A DNA stretch of 64,000 nucleotides from Cynocephalus volans (lineage: Eukaryota > Chordata > Mammalia > Dermoptera > Cynocephalidae): NCBI RefSeq assembly GCF_027409185.1, contig NC_084462.1, positions 26,697,577-26,761,576 on the forward strand. The letters are read 5' to 3'. Positions within the stretch are counted from its first letter, which is position 1. The number at the start of each line of letters is the position of its first letter. Under the pieces are notes generated by a model. The model worked only from the letters and a program-made list of their open reading frames with translations. It did not search any database and had not been told where the DNA came from. Positions 1-12,100 of the stretch are shown in pieces. Both the position numbers and the translations under genes were made by a program.

Positions 1-594
1 GTCTGGAAGAATACTAGCCAACACCGCGACACCTAAGGGGAGGGATCACAGGTGACTTTTACTTTCTTTGTACTGTTTTTGTATCATTTGAGCATGCCCC
101 AATGAATGGGTCCCATTTTTATAACCTGAAAAGACAGACTATTTTTATTTGGGAAAAATAAAGAGTTCTGATTGTTAAAAGAAGAAAAATAGGGCAGCAG
201 CAAGGGGGAGAAGTGGGGGTGGGGGGGTGCCAAGGACTTTTATTTTTTAGGTAGGAGAGAGCTGAGTGTGCTGTGCTCTGACACTGCAGCAGGACGCCCT
301 GGGGACCCTGGAAGTGAGAGAAACAGGATTGGCCACTTGGAACTGAACTTTAAACTAATATACATAGCAAAGGACCACAGGCAACTGAACTACCTAGCAG
401 GAGGGGGTTCCTTCAATAACCCTGGAATATGAGGTAACCTGTGGAAAGAAAGAGGAAGACTCACTGGGGCTGAGCATAACAGGTGGCCAAGATCTATTGT
501 TAAATAAAAATGGAACATCAAGAACAGAGGGTGGAATAGAATATGCAGCTATCTGTGTTTTCTTAGAAGCTGTATGCAGTTCACAGGTTTGCAG
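1..594. other. intergenic, no gene seen
   Basis: AT-rich left edge followed by unique sequence. Nothing recognisable. Confidence 0.4.
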
Positions 595-604
595 GCATAG
601 AGGT

Positions 605-608
<4 letters not shown>

Positions 609-647
<39 letters not shown>

Positions 648-773
648 CCGGTGACCGGCGCTCAGCCAGGGAGTGCACCGATCATCCTTATATAGGATCT
701 GAACCCGCGGCGGCGGGAGCGTCGCCGCGCTGCTAGCGCAGCACGCTACCGAGTGCGCCACGGGCTCAGCCCG
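609..773 (-). mobile_element. CYN SINE, GC-rich subfamily, long A-tail
   Basis: Antisense tRNA-Ile-derived SINE with a poly-T run of about 38 (its A-tail). It is flanked by a perfect 14-bp target-site duplication, GCATAGAGGTGTTC, at 595-608 and 774-787. The GAACCCGCGG B-box complement is present. The long tail and intact duplication suggest a young insertion. Confidence 0.9.
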
Positions 774-787
774 GCATAGAGGTGTTC

Positions 788-1900
788 TGGGAGAAAACCC
801 AAGAACCCCAAGAAGGTAGAGGATGACCTGAGGATTTTTTAAAAATTTACTTCATGCTTGTGAATGCTCCTTCCTCCCTGGTGGGCAGCTCCCCTCAACA
901 CACACTGTAGGGCTGGTGGCCTCTTGCACCAAGTCTCACAGCCTAGAGCCAGTGGCAGCGGAAATGTACCTGATGGGGGCTTTTTATCCTAAATTGTCTG
1001 CCTAGAGAGGGTGCCTTTTAATTTTTTAACCTCTCAAAAGCTGGGATTTGTTTTGCCTACCCGAAGGCCTGTGAGTGCTACTGAGCAACTGAGAATGAAT
1101 GACATGGCCCAAAAAAGAATGTGACTGTTGGCTATGGAACGGGGAGTGGTCTTAATTGAAGAAACTTAGATTTAAAAAAAAAAAAAAAAGGCCTTAAACT
1201 GCACTCCAGGTGGCAGTTCTTATTAATTGCCTCTGAAGGTTCCGATCCTGGCACCAGCCGCCAGCTCACCCAGGAGCAAGAAAAGATCAAGGCAAACTTG
1301 AGAAAAGTAAAGACACTGGGGCCCAGCATTACTGTTAAGGGGCTCGAACATTTTCTGATGTTTTGCTTGAAAAGGCAGAATTTTGTCGCTTAGTACCTCA
1401 GCTAATTGGCCTCCATCAGACACTGGAGGGATTGTCTGATTAGACACCACAGCTGCTTTGCTCATTATTTCTGATGAATGGACAGCACCTGGCATCTCCT
1501 GGTGACGATGCCGCTCAGGACCCAGGTGTGACCTACACAACCAACAAAAGTGCGATGGCTTTGCTGCCCTGAGCAGTAAGCCAGTCTTCCCCAAAAGTAT
1601 TATTTTATGTAAGTCCCAGCCCCTTGGAACACGTTTTGAAAGGGCTCATCCTCTTTTGCTGTTTCCCTTGCTGAAAGTCTAAAATAAATGGTGAGTGCTC
1701 AGTTAATTCATCTGAGAAGTCTGTCTTCGCAGTGGGCAATCACACTATACCCATGTTCACTATACCCCAATTATTGTTCTCATTGTAAATGAAAGTTCTG
1801 GTGTCCTGGTTTGGGATATATGAGTTACTCAAGAGACCACCTGGTATGTGGACAAGCCAGGCTTCCTAACCTAAAGCTGAGGGCAGAGGCCCTTTGGGAG
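788..1900. other. intergenic unique sequence
   Basis: No gene or recognised repeat. The open frame on the minus strand at 1223-1594 shows no known domain and was not called. Confidence 0.4.
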
Positions 1901-2305
1901 TGTTAAATAAATTTTACAAGAGGCCTTTGTTTTGGACTGAGTTCCTGCATGAAGCCCCAACAGACCAAACCAAAATGGAGTCACTCGTGCTAAGGTTCTG
2001 ACCATCTAAGAAAGCTGGAGAGATGTTAGCAACACCCCCAAATGAGCCAGTTTTAGCTGGCATGATAAAGAAAACCCCTTTGCTTTAACCCTTACAAGGA
2101 AAGTAACCTGAAGTTAATGAATCCGTTTCTTGTTATGATGCTGTTTCCTTGTTCCTGCTCAAGCTACCTTATAAAAACTGACTGTACTGCCGTGCCCAGG
2201 AGACCACATTTTCTAAGGCTTCAACTAAGGTGCTGCCTGATTCATGAGTTGCTAATAAAAGCCAGTTAACGATCTTTAAATCTGTTGTAATTTTGTCTTT
2301 TGACA
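1901..2305 (+). mobile_element. solo LTR, class I endogenous retrovirus
   Basis: Begins TGTTAAATAA and ends TTTTGACA, flanked by a 4-bp duplication GGAG (1897-1900, 2306-2309). It has TATAAAA at 2170 and AATAAA at 2254. A 4-bp duplication is typical of class I (gammaretrovirus-like) elements. No internal genes are present. Confidence 0.8.
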
Positions 2306-2309
2306 GGAG

Positions 2310-3776
2310 ACATGGCTTTACAGGGTAACCAACCTCCCCCTGAAAACTCTATTAGCCCATTAGGAGCTGCTTAGAATACATTGCTAAAAATATGTAAAAC
2401 ATCAAACACCTGTGAAGAAAAATTGTGAAAGACTTTGAAATGGGCAAAAGGATTACTGGGTGTGCTCTGGCACCCTCCTGGGTTATCTGATTCCATAAAA
2501 GTCTGTGCCTTCCTTGACTAAAGTATTTAACAACTCTGTAAACTCTAGAAAACTAATAGTAATGCGAGTGATTCTTTTTAATTGAGATGTAATTGGTTTC
2601 TGCCCTGTGGATTCTCCTTTGAACCAGTTTGAATTAAGATGTTAAAAAGAAAAAAATGAATGAGTTAAAACCAGTTCTTTGATCTTTTCATCATGTATTT
2701 GTATGATAATTTTTTTCATTGTCCTTTAACATACCTCATTTCCCTTTTCCCCCTGGCTACTAGGAAGCACAAAGACAAAGTTTTAAACCCATACACATCT
2801 GGGTCAAGGGTTTGGATCCCAATACCAGCCAGCTGCCAAAACAAAAGAAATTTATTCTAGTAAACCCACACGCATGTTGGTGTTGACATTGAGTGTCACT
2901 GGATGTAATAGGAAGCTGCCCCCCGCAAATGCTAGGAAAAGAGGAGGCTCGAGTAATGAAAGATCAAGGAAACCTTCAGCTTCCTGCCATCTCCCTTCCT
3001 TTACCGGGCTAGCCCCACCTGGAGGCCGGAAGGCTGGGCCCTTTGACATTACTGCTGGAGGCTGCCTCTCCTGGTAGGAGTGGGGGATGGGGGTGGCAGA
3101 GGCTGCTTCCCTTCCAAGCTGAGGCCCATCTGGACCTGACATTCAGGGTCACCTCCTAGTCACGCTTCCTCCTTCTGACCCCAGACACAGCCACTTCCTT
3201 TTTATGCTGAGGACAGAATTGAATGAAGGTGGATTTCCAGGCTGGTGCAACACCCAGGAACTTCTGGGCAAGGAACAGATGGGTGTTCATTGCTGGAACA
3301 GCCTCCCAGCATATCCTGGGAGTAGCATTACCTTGCAGAATAGTTTTGACCTAAAGAATAATCCTCATTTAATCCTCACTAAAGGAAGGAAACCCTGAAG
3401 GAAAGAACTACTGCATCTGAAATGGGGATGGCGCCAATGTTAAATTGTTTGGCTGAAAGGTTTTTCTGGACATAGTGAACTATAACCTAACTTGGTGTGT
3501 AAACAGACCAAAACAATCACAGCAGCCAAACTTCAGTCAACCATTGGTAGCCAACTGTTCAAACCAGGTTGAAATAAGGCAAACGCCCAGCTGTTTCTGT
3601 ACTTCACTTCTGTTTTCTGTATGTCACTTTTCCTTTTCTGTCCATACATGTTGCCCGACCACGTGGCAGCCCTGGAGTCACCCTGAACCTATTCTGGTTC
3701 TGGGGCCTGCCCAATTCAGGAAGCATGCTTTGCTCAATTGAACTGTTAGATTTCGTTTGTCTAAAGTTCTTCTCTT
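2310..3776. other. intergenic with a CYN 3' fragment
   Basis: A GGTTTGGATCCCAATACCAG motif at about 2800-2850 is the 3' end of a CYN monomer. The remainder is unrecognised. Confidence 0.4.
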
Positions 3777-3961
3777 GGGCTGGCCCGTGGCTCACTCGGG
3801 AGAGTGTGGTGCTAACACCAAGGCCACGGGTTCGGATCCCTATATAGGGATGGCCGGTTAGCTCACTGGGTGAGAGTGGTATTGACAACCCCATCTCAAG
3901 GGTTAAGATCCCCTACCGGTCATCTTTTAAAAAATAAAAATTAAAAATTAAAAAAAATAAA
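3777..3961 (+). mobile_element. CYN SINE dimer
   Basis: Two tRNA-Ile-like units (GGCTGGCCCGTGGCTCACTC, then GGCCGGTTAGCTCACTGGGT) and a mixed A/T tail. A short TTCTCTT repeat on both sides may be the target duplication. Confidence 0.88.
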
Positions 3962-4499
3962 ATTTCTCTTAACACTAAGTAGAACTGGGTGGGCTGTGAA
4001 ACAGCCCATCTGACCCCAAGCCTAGAGCTCTTTGTCAGAGTCCTGCTGCATGAACCACAATCCTACCAAGAGCTCCTCTTATTCAATCCCTAGTCCTGTT
4101 GTCCCCATTTTACAGATGAAGTCACCTGCCAAACTAGAAGTGGAGGAAGCCAGGATTGGGACCTGGGAAGTCTGGCTCCAGAGACTGCTTTCTCTCAGCC
4201 TCCAGGCCATGCTTTCTGCTGTTCCAGTTGCTCTTTCTGATCCATTCATGCAACTCCCCTTGCTTGCTCAGAGACTTTGATACCTCCCTTATCTGGCCAG
4301 GGGGGGCTCCCTCTGCAGCCCAGCCCTTACTGGAGACTGAGACCCTCTGTCCCCCCAGGGCACAGTTCTCCCTTTCCCTCATTCCACACCCACCTCCCCC
4401 ATAGTCCTTTAGGGATTTGTTCCTGGATCACCACTATCAGGAAGCCCACCCCTCCGAAACACCACCTCCCCCTGCCTTTTACTCCCCTGCGGAGCACAC

Positions 4500-4645
4500 C
4501 AGAACCTGCAAATCCCATGGAGAATCACCTGATGATTTACCATGCAGATTCTTAGGTCTGGGATGGAGCCTAAAACCTGCATTTCCAACAGATTCCCAGG
4601 TGATGCCAACAATATTCTCAGAACTCACTTGGAGTGTCAAGAGCT
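4500..4645. mobile_element. hAT-Charlie nonautonomous element (MER3/MER5-like)
   Basis: Shows the diagnostic AATCACCTGATG, CCTGCATTTCCAACAG and CCCAGGTGATGC blocks of these small palindromic DNA transposons. The family name is uncertain. Confidence 0.6.
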
Positions 4646-4654
4646 TTCTGTTTG

Positions 4655-4749
4655 TGTTTGTTTTGTGGCTGGCCTGTACAGGGATGCGAACCCTTGGCCT
4701 TAACGTTATTATACTGCACTCTAACCTACCGAGCTAACCGACCAGCCCA
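4655..4749 (-). mobile_element. CYN SINE monomer
   Basis: Antisense monomer: GGCTGGCCTGTACAGGGATG, then GAGCTAACCGACCAGCCC. Confidence 0.8.
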
Positions 4750-5924
4750 GGCCTTCCCATTTTTAGAGCCAGAACCTCACACGATCTTGCTCTGAATGCA
4801 CTTTAGACATCCTTCTCTATGCCCCAGGTCAGCACACTGGCTCCCTCGCCCTTAGCCACACCCTAGGCTAGAGATGAAGAGCCCCCCAGTCTCTGCCTTT
4901 AAGTGCCTCCTGGCTGTTTCCACCCATTTTTCCCATAAGAACCCTCAGGCTCATAGCAGGTAGCTAGCATGAAGCTGGGATCCACAGTGAAGGTGACCTT
5001 CTCCCAGTAAGATGGGAATGGCTTGGGTCTGAGGCAAGGCTGAGCCAGCTATGGTCCAACACTGCAGAGGGCCTTCACACCCTTAAGAATGAACTCAACC
5101 ACCTCCCCCTGGAGAGGGGGGCCACAAGCTTCCTGGGCACCCTCTGGAGCACTGTTCCCTTGTAAGGCACTTCTAGGGGCTGAGACCAGGACCAGGGGGA
5201 GGAGGCAGCCTATTTGGGGAAGAATGAGAGGGTGGGAGAGGTTGAAAAGCAGCTCCCCTCAGTGACAGGAAGACCAGAGCAGGTCCCAGCCCTCCCAGCC
5301 CCCAAAGCAAAGGCACCCACCTCAGAGCCAGTGACATGGCAAGTTTGCCCTCCCAGACATGCTCAACAGCAGCTTCAGGCCAAAAGTGATCACCCAACAC
5401 CAGGCAGGAAGCAGAGCTAAGATCACTGCCCTACTCTGGGGACCTGATCACCACTGGCTTTTGGGCCTCTACCACCTGGATATGTAGCTTTCTGCCTGCT
5501 GCCCTTAGGGAAGGGACTAGAAGTCTTCTTACCCCCCTGCCCCCACCCCTGGGGGCAGATCCATGGGGCCTAGAGATCCAAGATTCTTCACTAGCCTAGA
5601 CGGCAGGCTGGCTGGGCCCATCCTGCTTTTGTCCCAGCCTCCTTAGACACCAGATTGTTACCACTGCTCCTGGGAAAATGAGCCCTGCACCAAGAAAGGG
5701 CATGTTGCCCAAGGCCAGGAAAGTCCAGGTTTGCCTTCCCAATCTAGTCTGGTCTCCCCACCATACAGACAAGTGGGCTCGCACAGGCAGCATAGTGGCG
5801 CTTGCTGGAGTGCGCTATTCGAGCCCATGGCTCTTTTACAGTCTACCCTGTCCCCATGCAGCCATTGCCAGTTCTGATATCCTATCTGTAGACACTGCAG
5901 CACAATCAGAAATCACTTTGTTCT
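4750..5924. other. intergenic, downstream of ZP3
   Basis: Unique sequence; no repeat or gene recognised. Confidence 0.4.
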
Positions 5925-5930
5925 TTTATT
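5925..5930 (-). terminator. ZP3: ZP3 polyadenylation signal overlapping the stop codon
   Basis: On the minus strand the last codon and stop read CAA TAA followed by A, so AATAAA contains the stop itself. The 3'UTR is then expected to be only about 15-25 nt. An ultra-short ZP3 3'UTR is a known trait of mammalian ZP3. Confidence 0.9.
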
Positions 5931-6137
5931 GGGAAGCGGACACAGGGTGGGAAGCAGCGTGCCATTTCCTGGAGAGACCCAGAACCACAGCAGCCAGAGT
6001 CAGGAACGCAACCATGGCCAAGCCTAAGCCCAATGCCATGGAGGTGTGAGCAGGAGAGGTCCACCCTTCCATGTCATGGTCACCAGCCCTTCCCAGGAAG
6101 ATCAGTGGTCCCACAGTGACATCTGCTTCTTCTGTTG
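5926..6137 (-). CDS. ZP3: ZP3 exon 8 (propeptide, TM anchor, stop)
   Basis: Codes residues 361-430: [15 protein letters not shown] (external hydrophobic patch of the propeptide), a transmembrane segment at about 394-416 rich in Leu/Ala/Val, and a short tail ending HPVSASQ. The TAA stop is embedded in the polyadenylation signal. Acceptor TTCCATAG|CAACAG. Confidence 0.97.
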
Positions 6138-9100
6138 CTATGGAAGAAACAGAACACCTGAGGGTCACCTTAGTCCCTGACCAGGGATCAGGTTATGGTT
6201 TTTGTTCTGACTCAGCCAGCTGAGCTAACAGAGTTTTGTTTGTTTAAAAAGATGACCGGTAAGGGGATTTTAACCCTCGACTTGGTATTGTCAGCACCAC
6301 GCTCAGCCAGCGAGATAACCAGCCATCCCTACATGGGATCCGAACCCGGGACCTTGGTGTTATTAACACCACACTCTCCTGAGTGAGCCACAGGTCAGCC
6401 CAGAGTTTGTCTTAACAGCTGCATTATTCTCCCCCATGCCCAGTTATATCTCAGAACCCCAGGATGACAGCAAATCTGTCCACTGGGGTGGGGCTGGGAG
6501 CCCTTCCTACTTAGCCCCAAGTTTTGAGCTGGAAGGCCTGAGACTACCTTCCCCTAGGGGTAAAGAGCCTTGAGAGAGGAGAGTCACTCTGAAATGACAG
6601 CAGGTGCCCTAGATCAAGGAGAGGATGGTAAGTAGCCTGGTGGCTGTCCTACAACATACCGTGCCTGCGGCTGCGGGAAAATTTGGACCACTGGCTCGTA
6701 ACAGGCTGCCTCCTGGAATAGCTTGGAAGGCCACAGTCACCCCCATTACAGCATTCACAGATGTCAGCAGTGCCTTCTACTGGGGACCAGCTGAGAGGAA
6801 AAGACAAGCAGCATGGATTTGTCACCTGCAGGAAGCAGTTTTCTGGTAGTTCATTGTGGGGAACAGACATAAGGGGCAGCTTCTACCCCAGTCACGTAGA
6901 TGCTGGTGTCCTCACCTATTGGAAGACTTGCTGAAGGAACAGGCTTTGTTGAGTTTGTCCGGGGCTTGGTCAGCTGGAGTAACCTTCAGATGGCAGGTGA
7001 TATATACCTGGAAGTAACGGCAGTTATTACTAGGCTGAGTTCTAGGCTGTGCAGGACTTTAACAAGTCAGTTCTCATAGCCCTTAACCCTTTGGTGTGGG
7101 GAGAGCCCCATCTCTAGAGCAGTGCAGAGGTTAGCTTGCCCAGAATTGTACAGCAAATGCAAATCTGATTCTAGACTGCAACCCATTATCTTTGTTCACC
7201 TAGTCTTTCCCCAACCTCACCTGATCACTTAGCATGCTTGACCCTAAGTCAGAACCTCAGTGAGGGGGCCAGGGATGGAGCATTGCTAGGTCTCCCCACT
7301 CTCAGGTGACTGAGATGGGTGGTGGACACCTTTTTAGCAGGCAGCTTAGCTGTCCTCCTAAGACTGCCACCTGCCATTTGACTAGTGGCCAAACTACTTT
7401 TTCTCGGGGTTGTAGTCACGGGGTATTGCCCCTCGAAGCTGGGGAAAGGGGGTGAGTGGTTTTTGTGATCTGAGGGCCTTGGGCACATGGTAGTCTTTTG
7501 GACCGGCTCTTCTGGAGTTCTTTCAGACTTAAGAGTCAGCTTTCTGGCTATGTCCTTGGGCAAGCTTCCCTGGGCTTCCCTACTTCCTCAGGTATATACC
7601 TTAGTCTCCTACACCATCTGTCCATGATTTGACAACCAGAAGACAAGCCCAGGCTGGTGCCCCAGCCTAGACCCGGCACAGCCCCAGCCTCTGGGAAGTG
7701 CCTCTCCAGCACTTGCTAGACAAGGGTGGTGAAGGAGTAACAACACAGCTCCTGCTGGGACCTGAGGGCTCCATTTACAGTGGAGCTGTCAGCTGCCCTA
7801 TAAGCATTCCGATCTCAGAGGGACCAATAACCCATCCTACCACTTGGGACAGTGGTCATTTTGACAAAGCTAGGGCTCAGTTTGGCTCTGGTCTGTCCCC
7901 AGATCAGAGTTCCCCTTTATATTCTAGACAGGACTTCAACACTTCCCTGTTCAACTCTGGAATGGCATGGAAATTCTGCCAGCTTCTAGCTTCCTCATGT
8001 AGAGCCAGAAGCCTTGGCCACCACCTAGTGGTCAAGTACACTAACAGGGAAGTCATTTGGGAAACTTGAAGCCATGTAAGTTTAGACCTTTCTACAAGCC
8101 AGGATGCATTTCTGGCTGCCTGTCTATTTAGTTGCCCGATGAGGGAAAGGCTTTCAGTTCCTTTAGAGTCCCTGTTTCAGAAAGGGGAAGTGCTTTTATC
8201 TTTAGCTTTTCTTCTGGTGCTAACTGGAAGCCAAGATCCCAGGGTGGTTCCCTTGTAGCCCTTGAATGAGGTCATTCCTTTCTCCCTTGTGCCTTGGGCC
8301 ACAGTCGGTCAAGCCATCTCCCACCTTTGAGGGAGAACCCAGAGCTCAGTCTACCTTTCATTGATCAGCACTGTCCTCTAGTCTTAGTTACTACTTGATC
8401 CCTGGAGATGCAGGAACCCCTGCTCACTGCTATGAAGCTTTATCCCCCTCCTCCCTGCTGGACCACTTCTGAAATCAACCTCAACTCCCTACCTCAAGCA
8501 GGATCCTCTACCGTAGGACCTACAAGGTCACTGACCTGAGGACCAGGACTCTCCAGGTGTGTTCAACCTGCCATCAAGAGCATCAGGCCACCCCAATCTT
8601 AGATTCCTGCCCCTCCTGCGATCTGCTAATCTGTATCAAACTATTTCTCTTCTCATAACGAGTCTGCTGGAAGAGGCAAGGCAGTGTAATAGTCTTCTGC
8701 ATTTTCCCACTCTGTCCCTTCATGCTGCCCGGCCCTAGGAGCCGCTCCTTCAGTGGTTTGCAAACCTGGCTGCATATGAGAATCACCTGGAAGTTTCAAT
8801 GGCATTTGATGCATTTCTAAGTCAAACAAGATAGACTGGATGTTATAAAATGCTAATGGTAGAACCTAGAGGGTAGGTACACAAGTGTTTGCTATAAAAC
8901 TTGACTTCATTTGAAGATTTTAATATTGGGAGAAGTTAATACCAGTTCCCACCCCCCAATTAAGTGAAGATGTGGGATTATACACAAGCATCAGTATTTT
9001 GGGGCTGGTGGCCTATAAGGGACGTGAACCCATGACCTTGGTGTGAAAAAGCTGTGCTCTAAGCACCCAAGCTAAGCGGCCAGCCCCCAAGCATCAGTAT

Positions 9101-12100
9101 TTGATTTTTCCAGGTGATTAGTATGGAGCCAGGGTTGAAAACCCCTGCTTTAAGCACTACTTCCTGACCAGCTATTCTAAGCTTCACGCCCCTGACTCCC
9201 ATCTCAGGGAACTTGTTTAAAAGCTACTTGATTTTACTAGTTAGGGTCTACCAGTACTCTCTGGGCCTCTAGGCCAGTCCTTCCACCTGTGCTTCCTACC
9301 CCAGCCCTCTCTGCCTCAGCCGTCAGGAGCACTCTATCTTTACTCCTTCCCTCTCCGTCCCCCGAAGTTTCAACTTGGTCTTTCTAGCTTAGTATTGTCA
9401 AGGTGGGGCCCTGGGACCAGAAGCATCTAAGTCACCTGGAGACTTGTAGGAACCCAAGTGCTAAGCTCCATGCTAGACCCACCAAATCAAACCCTTCAGG
9501 GGTTGGGGTGGGCAGCAATCTCTCTCAATAAGCCTCCAGGTGATGCTGGTTTCAGGATCACCGTACTAGCCTATGATCAAGTTCAAGAGGCCACCCTGTA
9601 TCAGAAGCCTACACAGTTCATATCTACCTTCTTTGCCCCTGTAGAAAGCCTCCAGGAAGGCTGACACCTGCCTTTTTGTCAACTCTTTCCCTCACCTGTT
9701 ATCTGGTTGCTGGCCCTGCTGACCTTACCAAGGACAAGGTCAACCTGGTCACCAGACCCCGGCAGCTGGTCTTATTTGAGCTGTCAGATCTCCTAGGTCC
9801 CTAGTTTTCTATTTCTAGGACCTCTGGTTCTCTCTCCATCCTGCATGGGTTTTCTACCTACCTCTTAAGGGTTTATGTCACTCATGCCTTCTTGGAGACC
9901 TCACTAAAGTCATAGCTCTACTTGGTAAGTTTGAGTTATTAGGACAGGGACAGAGCTATAAGTCATTTGCTTAAGAGCTAGTGAGTGACAGCTATAGGAT
10001 ATAAAGCCTTATCAGCCTGACGCAGAGCTCAGCCTTATTCCAGGCTATTAAAGAAAAAAGCTATTACCATGTTTCTGGAGTCATTAGCAAAGTGAAACAC
10101 ATCCACTGTGAACTGCAGGGTATTCGGCCTGGGTCTTGGGGTCTTGAATGCAGAAGAGGCATCAGAGAGACCGTCGACAAGACAGCTTGGAAGAGAATGA
10201 GTGGAAAGTGGTATTAGAGGCAGAGTCAGGTGGCTACAGGGTCATCTTGTTAGGAAGCTTCCCTAGAAAGGGAGCCTAACCCTCACCCGTGGAGGTCCAC
10301 AATGGAGTGATAAGGGAAGGTGTTCTGGTCTGGCGTTGGCGTGGCCACACAGTGGTCCACGAACAGCCGCAGTGACACGTGGCTGCCAGCATGGACTTCT
10401 GCCTGGAGGTGGGCTGTATCTCCCAGGTGGAAGGTAGGGGACATCTTCTCCTTGCTCCAGTTCTCTGGAGGATACAGCCAACAGTTAGGGACTGCCCAGA
10501 GCTTTTCCAACAGCCTCCCCCAGCCCTCCCTGCTCACCCTCCATCAGGCGCAGAGAGAAAGCCAGCTTCTCCTCCGAGAGTACCGTGGTACTGAAGGGCA
10601 CCCAGGTGGGCAGAATGGCCCGGCTGCTCACATTGCCCTGCCTGGGAGAAGAACAGCAGCTGCATACACCTGCCCTAGGGCACACCCCATCTGTGCCCGA
10701 GGTAGTGGGGTATCTCGTTTCTACCCCACTTGAGTCCTCAGGTGTGGCCTAGCCAGGCAGCTAAAAGGGTACCTGAATCTGTCCCTTGACCCTCCTGAAC
10801 TATACCTGTCAGTGGCCCAGCCATCCCAGCCATGAGTACATTTGGGCTGCAGCATGAAGACAGATGCATGTGAAATTAGAAGTCTGGCTTCTAGACCAAG
10901 ATCAGTTCCTTATCAACTTTAGCCCTGGAGGCTCCACTTTGGGGTCTAAGGCAGCAGGCCCTGCAGGGCACCCCTCAGGATTCTTGAGAGGGGTATCACG
11001 GTTAAGGAAGTCCTTCAGAAATGAATGCATATAGGCCTCTGGTTCTCAAGAAGCCAGTGAGAGAACCTAAGCCTGTCCCAGAGAAAGGAAAGTCCATGGA
11101 AGCGGGTCTGCATGTCTGCAGATGCCCACCCCGCTGACCCCATGGGGTCTGCTGGAAGAGGCTACTTCCCCAAGCCATGCATCTATTGATAACGGCTAGG
11201 TCAGCTGACATTCTCAGGTCAGTCCCAGGCAAAGCTACTCTGAGGTCAGACATTGCCAAGGTCCCAGGCAGGTTTTGGTTAGACCCCCAAGACCCTCCAT
11301 TCTTAGCCCCCTCACATGGGCCTCCTACACCCCCACTTCACTCTCAGCCATGCTGCAAGCTCCTGTCTGCAGGCCAGCCCTCCTGTCCATGACTCTGCCA
11401 AGGAGCCTGGGCCCCAGGGCTGTGCCAGCCCATCCTATACTGACCTGGGGTAGCGGCACTCGATGGGAACCTCAGCACGGTTCGTCCTCAGGATGAACAG
11501 GTTTCCCACAGGGCGGGGGTCGTGCAGCAGGAAGGTGCTGTATACCAGGGCATCGTCGGTCACCTAAAGGAGAGGTGTGGGGTTAACTGCTCCAGCATCC
11601 CATGCCAGGGTGCAGGGAAGGCAGCCCATGGGGGTGGAAAGAACACAGGTGCTGCTGCTGGCATTGTCCAAACATCCCAGTGTCTTTGCCTCTGAAGTGC
11701 TGACACCAGCACAGGAGGTCTGAGCCAACTATGAGTCAGACACCAGGTGCTGCCATGAACAGAAGCATCAGGATACTCCTCACGCTGCCACCCTCCCTCT
11801 CCAAATACACACACATTCCTTTTCCAGGGCAGGCCTGGGGCCAAGAAAGCCGGTGGGAGGTGGTGCAGAAAACGCCAGGAATTTCAACTTACTGCACAGT
11901 AGTTACAGGCAGATGCTATTGGGTAATTTGCACCTTCCGATAAGGCTGCAGGAGGAGGAGCCTGTCTAGGAGATCAGCTGGGCCCAAGGTAGCTGCCTGG
12001 CCCCCAGGTGGCCACCTGGCCCAGCCCTAACTGACTCAATCTTCAGGGCACAATCTTAGATTCCTATTAGCAAGCACTCCAGACAGCACCAGCGACATTA

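Larger units (their letters stand above)
7008..10067 (-). other. ZP3 intron 5
   Basis: Intron of about 3 kb. It holds an antisense CYN monomer at 9000-9088 and MER-type hAT fragments near 8745-8830 and 9405-9560. I see no further exon or conserved RNA in it. Confidence 0.7.

Noticed and set aside
394-761. Lys- or Phe-rich open frames
   Set aside because: Produced by the poly-T tail of an antisense CYN SINE.
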